Of a DNA stretch of 64,000 bases, positions 34,337-42,387 are shown in pieces. The notes below the pieces were generated by a model. It saw nothing but the letters and a program-made list of their open reading frames with translations, had not been told where the DNA came from and made no database searches. The stretch is from Oxalobacteraceae bacterium (GTDB lineage: Bacteria; Pseudomonadota; Gammaproteobacteria; Burkholderiales; Burkholderiaceae_D), in the NCBI GenBank assembly GCA_027490725.1, contig JAIXXN010000057.1, forward strand, positions 1 to 64,000. The letters are read 5' to 3'. Numbering within the stretch: position 1 is the first letter of the stretch; every line of letters starts with the position of its first letter. Both the position numbers and the translations under genes were made by a program.

Positions 34337-35353
34337 TCAGAGATCGAGCGCGTCCAGCACGTAGGGCATGCTGTGGAATGCCAGTTCAGCGCCGCTGGCG
34401 CTACCCAGCCGTACCGAGGCAGCTTCGATGGCGGCCAGTTTCATCTCAACCAGCGCATCAATGCCGCCGCGACCGTTAGGTGCGGTGTTGACAATCATGC
34501 CGCACGGTTGCTCCGGATCGGCCGTGGCGTACACTTCGGCACCGGCGACGGCAGCGCTGTCGTTGATGGTGACCAGTGTGGTGCGCCGCTTGAGCTTGCC
34601 CAGATACTGGCTACGCGCGACGATTTCCTGTCCCGGATAGCAACCTTTTTTGAAGTTGACGCCCCCGAGTAATTCGAAATTGACCATTTGCGGCACAAAC
34701 TGTTCCTGCGTGGCTTTGCCGATCTGCGGCACACCGGCGTGGATGGCGGACAGTTGCCAGGCGTGGGCATCGCCCACCGACAGACGCTGTGCCAGTTCCG
34801 GCAATACCGTCTGCGCCACTGCGCTGCTCATCAGCCACTGGTAGCGTGGCGCACCGAAGGCATCGGCGACCCGGATCAGGGTGCCCAGTGGATGCTCGAG
34901 TTTGGCGTACGGGCGCGCTGGCAGCGGCTCGAACCAGCTCTGCAGCACAGCCTCCGCCAGACCACCGCCCAGCCCGATGACGACTTGATGGCCCGGCAGG
35001 GCGCTGGCATCGCTGAGTTTGGTTTTGGCGCGCAGCACGAACATTGACAGGCGCTTCTGGATCGCGGCCTGGATCTCCAGCGGCAACTGCAACAGGATGC
35101 TGCTGCCGCTGCGCCACATGAGGAAGGATGCCAGCATGCGGCCCTTGGGCGAGCAGTAGGCCGCCAGCCGCGCTTCATCGCTGCCCAGATGTTCGACATC
35201 ATTGGTCAGCTGTCCGTGCAGGAAATGCGACGATTCTTCACCGTCCAGTGCAATCAAGCCCTGCTCGGTGATGGGTGCTACAAAGCCGACCGCTAACTGG
35301 GTAGTGGTCAGGGACTGCGCCTTGGGCGCTAATAATTCATTCCAGGAAGACAT
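34337..35353 (-). CDS. ygfZ: Folate-binding iron-sulfur assembly factor YgfZ
   Basis: A 338-residue YgfZ/IBA57-like protein that uses tetrahydrofolate in making or repairing certain Fe-S proteins, including MiaB. The signature KKGCYPGQEIVARSQYLGKLKRR carries the redox-sensitive Cys of the family. The N-terminal GcvT-like fold is evident (ISLDGEESSHFLHGQLTND-like segment). It starts the ygfZ-DUF4936-NRDE operon, divergent from mltG. Confidence 0.93.
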   Translation of the reverse strand: MSSWNELLAPKAQSLTTTQLAVGFVAPITEQGLIALDGEESSHFLHGQLTNDVEHLGSDEARLAAYCSPKGRMLASFLMWRSGSSILLQLPLEIQAAIQKRLSMFVLRAKTKLSDASALPGHQVVIGLGGGLAEAVLQSWFEPLPARPYAKLEHPLGTLIRVADAFGAPRYQWLMSSAVAQTVLPELAQRLSVGDAHAWQLSAIHAGVPQIGKATQEQFVPQMVNFELLGGVNFKKGCYPGQEIVARSQYLGKLKRRTTLVTINDSAAVAGAEVYATADPEQPCGMIVNTAPNGRGGIDALVEMKLAAIEAASVRLGSASGAELAFHSMPYVLDALDL

Positions 35354-35483
35354 AATTTTATCTATTCCACGATTAAGGCATTATCATTACGGGCTCATTA
35401 TAGTGATGTCGAGCCGATCGCGTCGGACAGGCCGCAAAACATGAGACTGGCGCAGCTGGCCGAGAACTGGCAAGCTGTGCGGT

Positions 35484-35511
35484 TTGGAATATAGTCTGCT
35501 ATAGATATACA
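35484..35511 (+). promoter_or_regulatory. Candidate promoter of the mltG operon
   Basis: TTGGAA (35484..35489) and TATACA (35506..35511), spacer 16, about 20 bases before the mltG start. Weak match; prediction only. Confidence 0.35.
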
Positions 35512-35530
35512 ACCCCCTCAGCTTACGACC

Positions 35531-36520
35531 ATGGCATTTATTAAAAAAATAATCACATTGCTCCTGCTAGCCGGGCTGGCCGCTGGCGGCTATTTCATGT
35601 ACTGGTCGCAACACCCGATTATTAGCGATGAGGTGGAACCGATCGAGTTCAGCATCGTGCCCGGTAGCGGCGCCCACGCGGCTGGTCAGCAGATCGCCGA
35701 AGCGGGCGCGCCCGTGCAGCCCTTGCTGTTCAATCTGCTAGCGCGGGTGACCAATAAAAGCGGCCGCCTGAAAGCCGGTACTTACGAGCTGAAACCGGGC
35801 ACCACGCCGCTGGTTCTGATCGACCAGCTGGTGCGTGGCGAGTTTGCTCAGGAGCAGTTGACGATTATCGAAGGCTGGACCTTCCGCCAGATGCGCGCGG
35901 CGATTGCTGCCCATCAGGGCCTCAAGCATGATTCCGTGCCGCTGTCGGACAAGGAACTGATGCGCGCCATCGGCTCCGAGTACGTGCAGGCGGAAGGCAT
36001 GTTCTTCCCCGATACCTATCTGTTTGCCAAGGGGTCCAGCGATCTGCACATTTATCGTCAGGCGCATGCCATGCTGCTGACCCGTCTGAATGATGCCTGG
36101 AGCAAGCGTGACCCGGCCTTGCCCTACAAGTCGCCTTACGAGGCGCTGGTGATGGCCTCCATCGTGGAAAAGGAAACCGGTCAGAAGTCCGAGCGCAGTA
36201 TGATCGCCGGGGTCTTCGTCAACCGTCTGAAAATCGGCATGATGCTGCAGACCGATCCGACCGTAATTTATGGCATGGGTGCCAAGTATGACGGCAAGAT
36301 CCATAAATCCGATCTGGAGACGGACACCCCTTACAATACCTATACGCGCAATGGCTTGCCGCCGACGCCGATCGCTTTGCCGGGCCTGCAATCGCTGGCC
36401 GCAGCGCTGGCGCCGGCCCGCACGGCAGCCCTGTATTTTGTTTCCAAGGGCAACGGCACCAGCCAGTTTTCCGATAATTTGACTGACCATAACCGGGCAG
36501 TGAACAAGTTTCAAAGATAA
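35531..36520 (+). CDS. mltG: Endolytic murein transglycosylase MltG
   Basis: A 329-residue MltG/YceG, which cleaves nascent peptidoglycan and sets glycan chain length. A single N-terminal membrane anchor (IITLLLLAGLAAGGYFMYW, about 7-25) precedes a LysM-like region and the YceG domain; the catalytic Glu lies in VMASIVEKETGQKSER, followed by AGVFVNRLKIGMMLQTDPTVIYG. First gene of an operon with tmk (3-base gap) and holB, as in Pseudomonas and many betaproteobacteria. Confidence 0.95.
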   Translation: MAFIKKIITLLLLAGLAAGGYFMYWSQHPIISDEVEPIEFSIVPGSGAHAAGQQIAEAGAPVQPLLFNLLARVTNKSGRLKAGTYELKPGTTPLVLIDQLVRGEFAQEQLTIIEGWTFRQMRAAIAAHQGLKHDSVPLSDKELMRAIGSEYVQAEGMFFPDTYLFAKGSSDLHIYRQAHAMLLTRLNDAWSKRDPALPYKSPYEALVMASIVEKETGQKSERSMIAGVFVNRLKIGMMLQTDPTVIYGMGAKYDGKIHKSDLETDTPYNTYTRNGLPPTPIALPGLQSLAAALAPARTAALYFVSKGNGTSQFSDNLTDHNRAVNKFQR

Positions 36521-36523
36521 TTC

Positions 36524-37147
36524 ATGACTCAACAACGCGGTAAATTCATCACCTTCGAAGGCATCGACGGCGCCGGAAAGTCCACCCATATTGCATTTGT
36601 CAGTGCGTATATTGCCCAGCGCGGTATCGAGCTGGTCAGCTCCCGCGAGCCCGGTGGTACACCGCTGGGCGAGAAGCTGCGCGAGCTGGTGCTGCATGAA
36701 ACCATGCACCTGGAAACGGAAGCGCTGCTGATGTTTGCCAGCCGTCGCGAACATCTGGCACAGGTGATCGAGCCGGCGCTGCAGCGTGGCGCATGGGCTT
36801 TGTCCGACCGCTTTACCGATGCCAGCTTCGCCTATCAGGGCGGGGGCCGCGGTCTGTCGCTGGCCAAGCTGGACGCGCTCGAGCAGTGGGTGCATCCGCA
36901 TCTGCAGCCCGATGTCACCTTCCTGTTTGATGTGCCGCTCGACGTGGCGCGTGCGCGCCTTGATGCCACCCGTGATCTCGACAAGTTCGAGCAGGAAAAG
37001 GCCGACTTTTTCGCCGCTGCCCGCAACGAGTATCTGCGCCGTGCGGCCCAGTTCCCGCAGCGCTTCCGCATCATCGATTCCACCCGCAGCATTGCAGAAA
37101 TTCAGGCCGAGCTGGCCGGGCTGCTCGATACCGTGCTGGCGGCTTAA
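36524..37147 (+). CDS. tmk: Thymidylate kinase
   Basis: A 207-residue TMP kinase (dTMP to dTDP). P-loop FEGIDGAGKST (about 11-21), the DRF motif in LSDRFTDASFAYQGGGRGL, and the LID region DATRDLDKFEQEKADFF. Three bases separate it from mltG upstream and holB downstream. Confidence 0.96.
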   Translation: MTQQRGKFITFEGIDGAGKSTHIAFVSAYIAQRGIELVSSREPGGTPLGEKLRELVLHETMHLETEALLMFASRREHLAQVIEPALQRGAWALSDRFTDASFAYQGGGRGLSLAKLDALEQWVHPHLQPDVTFLFDVPLDVARARLDATRDLDKFEQEKADFFAAARNEYLRRAAQFPQRFRIIDSTRSIAEIQAELAGLLDTVLAA

Positions 37148-37150
37148 GCG

Positions 37151-38185
37151 ATGAGTGACGCGATCTACCCGTGGCAGCAGGACGCGTGGCAGCAATTACA
37201 GTTGCTGCGCACCCGCATGCCGCATGCGATTCTGTTCCATGGCGCTGGCGGCACCGGTAAGGCCGATTTCATCGAGCGCTTTGCGCAAAGCCTGCTGTGC
37301 GAAGCGGTGCAGCCGGATGGCCACGCCTGCGGTGCTTGCGCGTCGTGTGGCTGGTTCCTGCAGCACAATCATCCGGATTACCGCCGGGTGCGCCCGGAAG
37401 CGCTGGAAGACGAGTTGCCGGGCGAGGGCGAGGAGGGCGAGGGCGAGAGCAAGAAGACTGCCAAAGCCAGTAAAGCACCCTCCAAGGAAATCAAGATCGA
37501 GCAGATCCGCAATCTGGCCGATTTCATGAATATTTCCACCCACCGCCAGGGCTTGCGGGTGGTGGTGCTGTATCCGGCCGAGGCGCTCAATCTGCCGGCC
37601 TCGAATGCTTTGCTGAAGACGCTCGAAGAACCGCCACCGGGCACCGTGTTCCTGCTCTCGTCCAACAGTCTGGACCGCTTGCTGCCGACCATCCTGTCGC
37701 GTTGCCGCAAATTTGCGCTGCCGATGCCGAGTCACGCGCAGGCACTGGCGTGGCTGAAGGCGCAGGGCGTGGCCGATGCCGATAGCTGGTTGCGCGAGCA
37801 GGGCGGCGCGCCGCTGACGGCCTTGGCCCAGTCCGAGGTGGGTAACCGCGACGAACTCGAAGTGTTGCTGCAGATGCTGGCCCGTCCCAGTGTGGAAGCG
37901 GCGCTGCGTGCTGCCGAAAAATTACACAAATTGCCGCTCAGCGCGCAGGTTTCCTGCTTGCAGCGCTGGCTTTATGACGTGATTTCCTACAAACTTGCAG
38001 GAAATATTCGTTACTATCCCCGTTATCAGAAGGAACTGGCGCAGTTGGCCGGCAAGGTGCATGTCAGCCGTTTGCTGGCGGCGCTCAAGCGCGCCAACGA
38101 GCGGCGGGCGATTGCGGACCATCCGCTGTCACCTAAACTGTTCCTCGAGGATATGTTGCTCGATTATGCAGCCTGCTGTGCCTGA
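37151..38185 (+). CDS. holB: DNA polymerase III subunit delta prime
   Basis: A 344-residue clamp-loader delta' of the AAA+ family. It has AILFHGAGGTGKADFIERFA in place of a proper P-loop (Ala where Ser/Thr binds magnesium, so probably no ATPase), a four-Cys zinc module (CEAVQPDGHACGACASCGW), EEPPPGTVFLL and SRCRKF. An acidic then lysine-rich insertion (GEGEEGEGESKKTAKASK, about residues 94-112) lies just before the conserved IEQIRNL; most delta' proteins lack it. Its place after tmk is standard. Confidence 0.95.
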   Translation: MSDAIYPWQQDAWQQLQLLRTRMPHAILFHGAGGTGKADFIERFAQSLLCEAVQPDGHACGACASCGWFLQHNHPDYRRVRPEALEDELPGEGEEGEGESKKTAKASKAPSKEIKIEQIRNLADFMNISTHRQGLRVVVLYPAEALNLPASNALLKTLEEPPPGTVFLLSSNSLDRLLPTILSRCRKFALPMPSHAQALAWLKAQGVADADSWLREQGGAPLTALAQSEVGNRDELEVLLQMLARPSVEAALRAAEKLHKLPLSAQVSCLQRWLYDVISYKLAGNIRYYPRYQKELAQLAGKVHVSRLLAALKRANERRAIADHPLSPKLFLEDMLLDYAACCA

Positions 38186-38195
38186 GGAAATCACC

Positions 38196-38564
38196 ATGTC
38201 CACCGTCAACCCTGTCACCCCCCCGGCGCGGCCGACAGTGCTGTCGCTGGCGATCAAGGAGAAGGCTGCGCTATACGCGGCCTATATGCCGTTTTTGAAA
38301 AACGGCGGGATGTTTGTGCCGACCCAGAAGCCCTACAAGATCGGTGACGAGATCTACCTGATTCTGTCGCTGATGGATGACCCGAACAAATACCCGATCG
38401 CCGGCACCGTCGCATGGATTACCCCGGCGGCCGCGAATAACAACCGCGCGCAGGGCATCGGCGTGCATTTCCCTGCCGATGAGAGCGGCCAGCGGGCGCG
38501 CCTGCGTATCGAAGAATTTCTCGGCGCTGCGCTGCGTTCGGCGCGCGCTACCCACACTATCTGA
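38196..38564 (+). CDS. pilZ: Type IV pilus assembly protein PilZ
   Basis: A 122-residue PilZ-domain protein of the true PilZ subfamily, needed for type IV pilus biogenesis through interactions with PilB and FimX-type proteins. It contains NGGMFVPTQKPYKIGDEI and AGTVAWITP with GIGVHF. The c-di-GMP RxxxR motif is absent, as in Pseudomonas PilZ. The neighbourhood tmk-holB-pilZ-tatD matches Pseudomonas aeruginosa. Confidence 0.92.
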   Translation: MSTVNPVTPPARPTVLSLAIKEKAALYAAYMPFLKNGGMFVPTQKPYKIGDEIYLILSLMDDPNKYPIAGTVAWITPAAANNNRAQGIGVHFPADESGQRARLRIEEFLGAALRSARATHTI

Positions 38565-38583
38565 CACCCCTCCTGTTGCCCTC

Positions 38584-39105
38584 ATGACTACTGCATTCCG
38601 CCATCGCCTTGCCACACTCGCCGATCTGCCTACCATCGTTGCCATCTACAACAGTACCGTCGCCTCGCGTGAAGTGACGGCCGATACGGAACCCGTGTCG
38701 GTCGACTCGCGTCTGCCATGGTTCCACGAACATACGCCGGAAAAACGTCCGTTGTGGATTATCGAAGGCGCGGATGATGCGTCGGCGCAGCCGGAAATAC
38801 TGGGCTGGATGTCGTACTCCAACTTCTATGGCCGGCCAGCTTATTCGGGCACCTCGGAAATTTCCATCTATATCGCCGAAGCGTGGCGCGGCAAGGGCAT
38901 CGGCGCCTACTGTATCGAACAGGCGATTGCCTACGCGCCCGCCATCAAGGTGCACACCTTGCTTGGCTTTATCTTTGGCCACAATCAGCCTAGTCTGGGG
39001 TTGTTCGCTAAGTTCGGTTTCGCCACTTGGGCACATCTGCCGAAAGTGGCCAATCTCGATGGCGTCGAACGTGACCTGATCATTCTGGGTAAGCGCGTGG
39101 CCTGA
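38584..39105 (+). CDS. GNAT family N-acetyltransferase (phosphinothricin acetyltransferase-like)
   Basis: A 173-residue GNAT with DLPTIVAIYNSTVASREVTAD at the start, ISIYIAEAWRGKGIGAYCIE for acetyl-CoA binding, and ATWAHLPKVANLDGVERDLIILGK, which fits the Pat/MddA group that acetylates the amine of phosphinothricin or methionine sulfone analogues. It is inserted between pilZ and tatD, which are otherwise neighbours in related operons. Confidence 0.88.
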   Translation: MTTAFRHRLATLADLPTIVAIYNSTVASREVTADTEPVSVDSRLPWFHEHTPEKRPLWIIEGADDASAQPEILGWMSYSNFYGRPAYSGTSEISIYIAEAWRGKGIGAYCIEQAIAYAPAIKVHTLLGFIFGHNQPSLGLFAKFGFATWAHLPKVANLDGVERDLIILGKRVA

Positions 39106-39112
39106 GCGGCTA

Positions 39113-39160
39113 GCCGGTGCGGCAAGCCGGAGCGGCAAGCCGGTGCGGCAAGCCGGTGCG
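39113..39160 (+). repeat. 13-bp tandem repeat, about 3.7 copies, before tatD
   Basis: GCCGGTGCGGCAA is repeated three times plus nine bases; the second copy has T to A. It occupies the intergenic space between the GNAT and tatD and could be copy-number variable between isolates. Confidence 0.85.
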
Positions 39161-39191
39161 CGCGCAAGGCAGCTTGGGTTACAATCGCGGC

Positions 39192-39971
39192 ATGTTTATC
39201 GATTCCCACTGCCATATCAATTTCCCCGAGCTGGCCGCTCGGATGCCGGAAGTGCTTGCCCAGATGGCGCACAACAAAGTCAGCCACGCCCTGTGCGTAT
39301 CGGTTGATTTGCCGGATTTCCCGCAAGTGCTGGCGCTGGCCCATCAGTACCCGCATATCTACGCCTCGGTGGGCGTGCATCCCGACTACGAGAACACGCC
39401 TGAACCGAGTGTCGCGCAATTGGTCGAACTGGCCGATGATCCGAAGATTATCGCGATCGGCGAGACCGGGCTCGACTATTTCCGCCTGCAGGGCGATCTG
39501 GAGTGGCAGCGCGAGCGCTTCCGCACCCATATCCGTGCTTCGCGCGCATGCGGCAAGCCGCTGATCATTCATACCCGCAGCGCCAGCGAAGATACCTTGC
39601 GCATCATGCGCGAAGAGGGCGCCGGTACCGATCAGGGCGGCGTGGCCGGGGTGATGCACTGCTTTACCGAGTCGCTGGAAGTGGCGCGTGCCGCAATCGA
39701 GATGGGTTTCTATATTTCGTTTTCCGGCATCGTGACCTTCAAGAGCGCCAAGGAGTTGCAGGCCGTGGCGCTGGAACTGCCGCTGGAACGGATATTGATT
39801 GAAACGGACGCGCCGTATCTGGCGCCGGTGCCGTTCCGTGGCCGCATGAATGAGCCGGGCTTTGTCGCCCACGTCGGCGAGTACCTCGCCAAGCTGAAGG
39901 GCGTGTCAGTCGAGCAGGTCGCGCAACAGACCACAGCGAATTTCTTCCGCCTGTTTAAGCTGACACCCTGA
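39192..39971 (+). CDS. tatD: TatD family metal-dependent hydrolase (3'-5' DNase)
   Basis: A 259-residue TIM-barrel nuclease. Metal ligands: DSHCHIN (HxH), GETGLDYF (Glu), IIHTR (His), MHCFTE (His) and LIETDAPYL (Asp). Roles include DNA repair and turnover. No Shine-Dalgarno is visible before ATG 39192; TACAAT (39180..39185) only six bases upstream resembles a -10, so translation could be from a nearly leaderless transcript. An in-frame start 25 codons earlier lies in the tandem repeat and was rejected. Confidence 0.93.
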   Translation: MFIDSHCHINFPELAARMPEVLAQMAHNKVSHALCVSVDLPDFPQVLALAHQYPHIYASVGVHPDYENTPEPSVAQLVELADDPKIIAIGETGLDYFRLQGDLEWQRERFRTHIRASRACGKPLIIHTRSASEDTLRIMREEGAGTDQGGVAGVMHCFTESLEVARAAIEMGFYISFSGIVTFKSAKELQAVALELPLERILIETDAPYLAPVPFRGRMNEPGFVAHVGEYLAKLKGVSVEQVAQQTTANFFRLFKLTP

Positions 39972-39989
39972 CTCCGGAGTGCTTCGAGT

Positions 39990-40670
39990 ATGTCGCTAAT
40001 TGTTACCCGCCGCACACTCCTGACCGGGCTGGCCATCCTGGCGGGCACCGGCTTGCTGCCCCGTAGCGCTCTGGCGCAAAGCGACGAGGAAGTCGATTTG
40101 CTGCGTGCGGCGCAACTCGATAATGTGTCCGGCGTCAGTAAAGCGCTGGCACGTGGCGCCAATCCGAATGCCCGTGACGGCAGTGGTGAGACGGCGCTGA
40201 TCGTGGCGATGCGTTACGAAGCCTACCGGGTTGCCAGTCTGCTCATGCAGCAGCCGCGTATTGATCTGGAAGCGCAGGCGCCGAACGGCAATACGGCACT
40301 GATGATGGCGGCTTTTCGTGGCAATCTGGCCGCCGTGCAGGACCTGCTGGCCCATGGTGCCAAAGTGGAGCAGCCGGGTTGGACGGCGCTACACTACGCA
40401 GCGGCATCGGGCAGTACCGCGGTTGCGGCGTTGCTGCTGCAGCGCCACGCGCAGATCGATGCCGAATCACCGTCCGGCATGACGCCGCTGATGCTGGCGG
40501 CGCGTGAAGGGCAGGAAAAAGCTGTGATGTTCCTGCTCGAAGCGGGCGCCGATGCCAAGCGCAAAGATGGTGGCTTCCATCAGACGGCGGCCGAGTTTGC
40601 CACCAGGGCGGAAAAGCCGTGGATTGCGCGCGCCATTCAGGAATTCCTTGCAGCCCGGAGCAAGCGCTAA
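39990..40670 (+). CDS. Exported ankyrin-repeat protein
   Basis: A 226-residue protein with an N-terminal signal containing a twin-arginine-like motif (VTRRTLLTGLAILAG) and AxA cleavage near SALAQ. It is followed by about five ankyrin repeats (DGSGETALIVAM, NGNTALMMAAFRGNLAAVQDLLAHGA, GWTALHYAAASGSTAVAALLLQ, GMTPLMLAAREGQEKAVMFLLEAGA). It probably binds a periplasmic protein; target unknown. 18 bases downstream of tatD. Confidence 0.87.
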   Translation: MSLIVTRRTLLTGLAILAGTGLLPRSALAQSDEEVDLLRAAQLDNVSGVSKALARGANPNARDGSGETALIVAMRYEAYRVASLLMQQPRIDLEAQAPNGNTALMMAAFRGNLAAVQDLLAHGAKVEQPGWTALHYAAASGSTAVAALLLQRHAQIDAESPSGMTPLMLAAREGQEKAVMFLLEAGADAKRKDGGFHQTAAEFATRAEKPWIARAIQEFLAARSKR

Positions 40671-40815
40671 GGCCCGGTAGCGGTGATTGCCTGCAGGCAT
40701 CATCGGAATTGGCAGGATAAAACCCGATAGCTCCCCGCTTTGCTGAGCACACATGTTACCGATAATGTCAGTACGTCTAGCTACCAGAGACTAGACCGCT
40801 ACATTAAGGATAACC

Positions 40816-41739
40816 ATGTTGAACGAACGCGAGATTGAAAGCTGCTATCTGGGGCAATTCATTCCAGTCCACTACCATCACAATATGCTGATGGATCAAA
40901 ACCGTATGGCGAGTTTCAAGACTGCCATTGATTACGCTGTCAAGCCGGGTGCCAGAGTGCTCGAGCTCGGTGGTGGAACGGGCGTGCTGTCATGGTTTGC
41001 CGCCGAGAAGGCCGACAAGGTCTATTGCGTGGAATTCAATCCCGACATGGTGCGCGAGGCGCGCCGCATGCTCTCGCTCAATCCCAACGGTGACAAGGTT
41101 GAAGTGATCCATGCCGATGCCTTCGAATATCTGCCGCCCGAGCCGGTCGATGTGGTGATTTGCGAAATGATTCATGTCGCCATGCTGCGTGAAAAGCAGG
41201 TGGAAGTGATCGAATCGTTCAAACGCCGCTATCTGGAACGCTTTGGCGGCGCGCTGCCGGTGTTTCTGCCGGAAGCGGTGATTATGGCGGTGCAACCGCT
41301 GTCTCAGGAATACGATTTCGAGGGCTTCTACGCCCCGATCGTGCAATTCCAGCAAACCGGCGCTAGCTATTCCGGCACCAAGGAACTGGCCCAGCCCGCG
41401 GTGTATAGCATTATCGATTTCACCCAGCCCAATGAACTCAGCTATGCCTGGCATGGCAAGTTCGTGATCGAGCGCGATGGCGTGGTGAATGCGCTGCGTT
41501 TTGTGACCAAGAATATTCTGGCGGTGGTGCCCGAGCGTTCCAGTACCATCGACTGGCTCAACGATTACATGGTGTTGCCGCTGGAAAATCCCGTGACGGT
41601 GTGCGAAGGCGATGTGCTGCAGCTCAGTTTCCAGTACCGTGCCGGTGGCAGTATTCCCTCGCTGCAAGCATCATTACAAGCTGGTTTGCTGTATCAGGCA
41701 GCGCTGCAACCTGCCAGTTATTCGGCGGCTTTCGCGTAA
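40816..41739 (+). CDS. PRMT-like SAM-dependent methyltransferase
   Basis: A 307-residue class I methyltransferase. The N-terminal Rossmann part has the SAM loop LELGGGTGVLSWFAAEKADKV with acidic E in YCVEF. The segment VVICEMIHVAMLRE places two Glu nine apart, the same spacing as the double-E loop of protein arginine methyltransferases. The C-terminal half looks like a PRMT-type beta barrel (STIDWLNDYMVLPLENP, where PRMTs have the THW loop, then VCEGDVLQLSF). No known bacterial family name; substrate unknown. The neighbour at 41798 may be linked. Preceded by a ~145-base region with possible promoter. Confidence 0.75.
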   Translation: MLNEREIESCYLGQFIPVHYHHNMLMDQNRMASFKTAIDYAVKPGARVLELGGGTGVLSWFAAEKADKVYCVEFNPDMVREARRMLSLNPNGDKVEVIHADAFEYLPPEPVDVVICEMIHVAMLREKQVEVIESFKRRYLERFGGALPVFLPEAVIMAVQPLSQEYDFEGFYAPIVQFQQTGASYSGTKELAQPAVYSIIDFTQPNELSYAWHGKFVIERDGVVNALRFVTKNILAVVPERSSTIDWLNDYMVLPLENPVTVCEGDVLQLSFQYRAGGSIPSLQASLQAGLLYQAALQPASYSAAFA

Positions 41740-41797
41740 AAGCACTACCCGCAGGTCGATCCGGAGGGTATATTTCGTCTTTTACAGAAGGAGCATC

Positions 41798-42046
41798 ATG
41801 GAAAAGATCGACCAGCGTTACCTGATTCAGCAAAATAAAATTTCCGACGGTGACACGAAACCGCCTGTCTTTGCCAAAGTGATGCGTAGCAAAGAGGGCG
41901 TGTTCGAGGGCGTTTCCTTCATTAAATCGAAGGAAAAAGCCTCGATTCTGACCATCGAAGAAGCCAACCAGGCGGTCGAGTGGTCGGCGCGCAAGAAACC
42001 CAACGCCCACGAATATCTCACCAAAATTATCTGCGTCGGTCAGTAA
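41798..42046 (+). CDS. Small conserved-looking protein, unknown (82 aa)
   Basis: A strong ribosome-binding site (AAGGAG) precedes the ATG. The 82-residue soluble, Lys/Glu-rich protein (MEKIDQRYLIQQNKI; EANQAVEWSARKKPNAHEY) shows no motif I recognise. It is 58 bases downstream of the PRMT-like gene and could share its transcript; being Lys-rich it is not an obvious Arg substrate. Confidence 0.6.
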   Translation: MEKIDQRYLIQQNKISDGDTKPPVFAKVMRSKEGVFEGVSFIKSKEKASILTIEEANQAVEWSARKKPNAHEYLTKIICVGQ

Positions 42047-42189
42047 TCGCAGCAGCGGCTGCCCATTCATCCCCGATTTGGCGCAGTTGATCGCCGCCAG
42101 ATGCCGTTGGTCGCATGCCAATTGCCTCTGTTCAGCGTGCAGACTACAGTGAGCACATTGCTAACCTTAACTCTGTGCGGGAGCGTTGT

Positions 42190-42387
42190 ATGCTGGGATT
42201 TCTGCTTTGGCTGGTCTTGCTGTTTCTGTGCTGGCCGCTGGCATTGCTGGCGCTGGTGCTATATCCCTTGTGCTGGCTGCTATTGTTGCCGTTCCGCCTG
42301 ATTGGCATCGGCGTGGAAGGCGTGTTCGAACTGCTGCGGGCGATCGTATTACTGCCCGCCCGCGTGCTGCGCGGTTCACTGCGTTAG
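42190..42387 (+). CDS. Small membrane protein, unknown (65 aa)
   Basis: A 65-residue hydrophobic protein: MLGFLLWLVLLFLCWPLALL, then further Leu/Trp-rich segment and a basic tail (PARVLRGSLR). GGGAG precedes the ATG. It has two closely spaced helices. Its stop overlaps the converging pldA stop by four bases. Function unknown. Confidence 0.55.
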   Translation: MLGFLLWLVLLFLCWPLALLALVLYPLCWLLLLPFRLIGIGVEGVFELLRAIVLLPARVLRGSLR

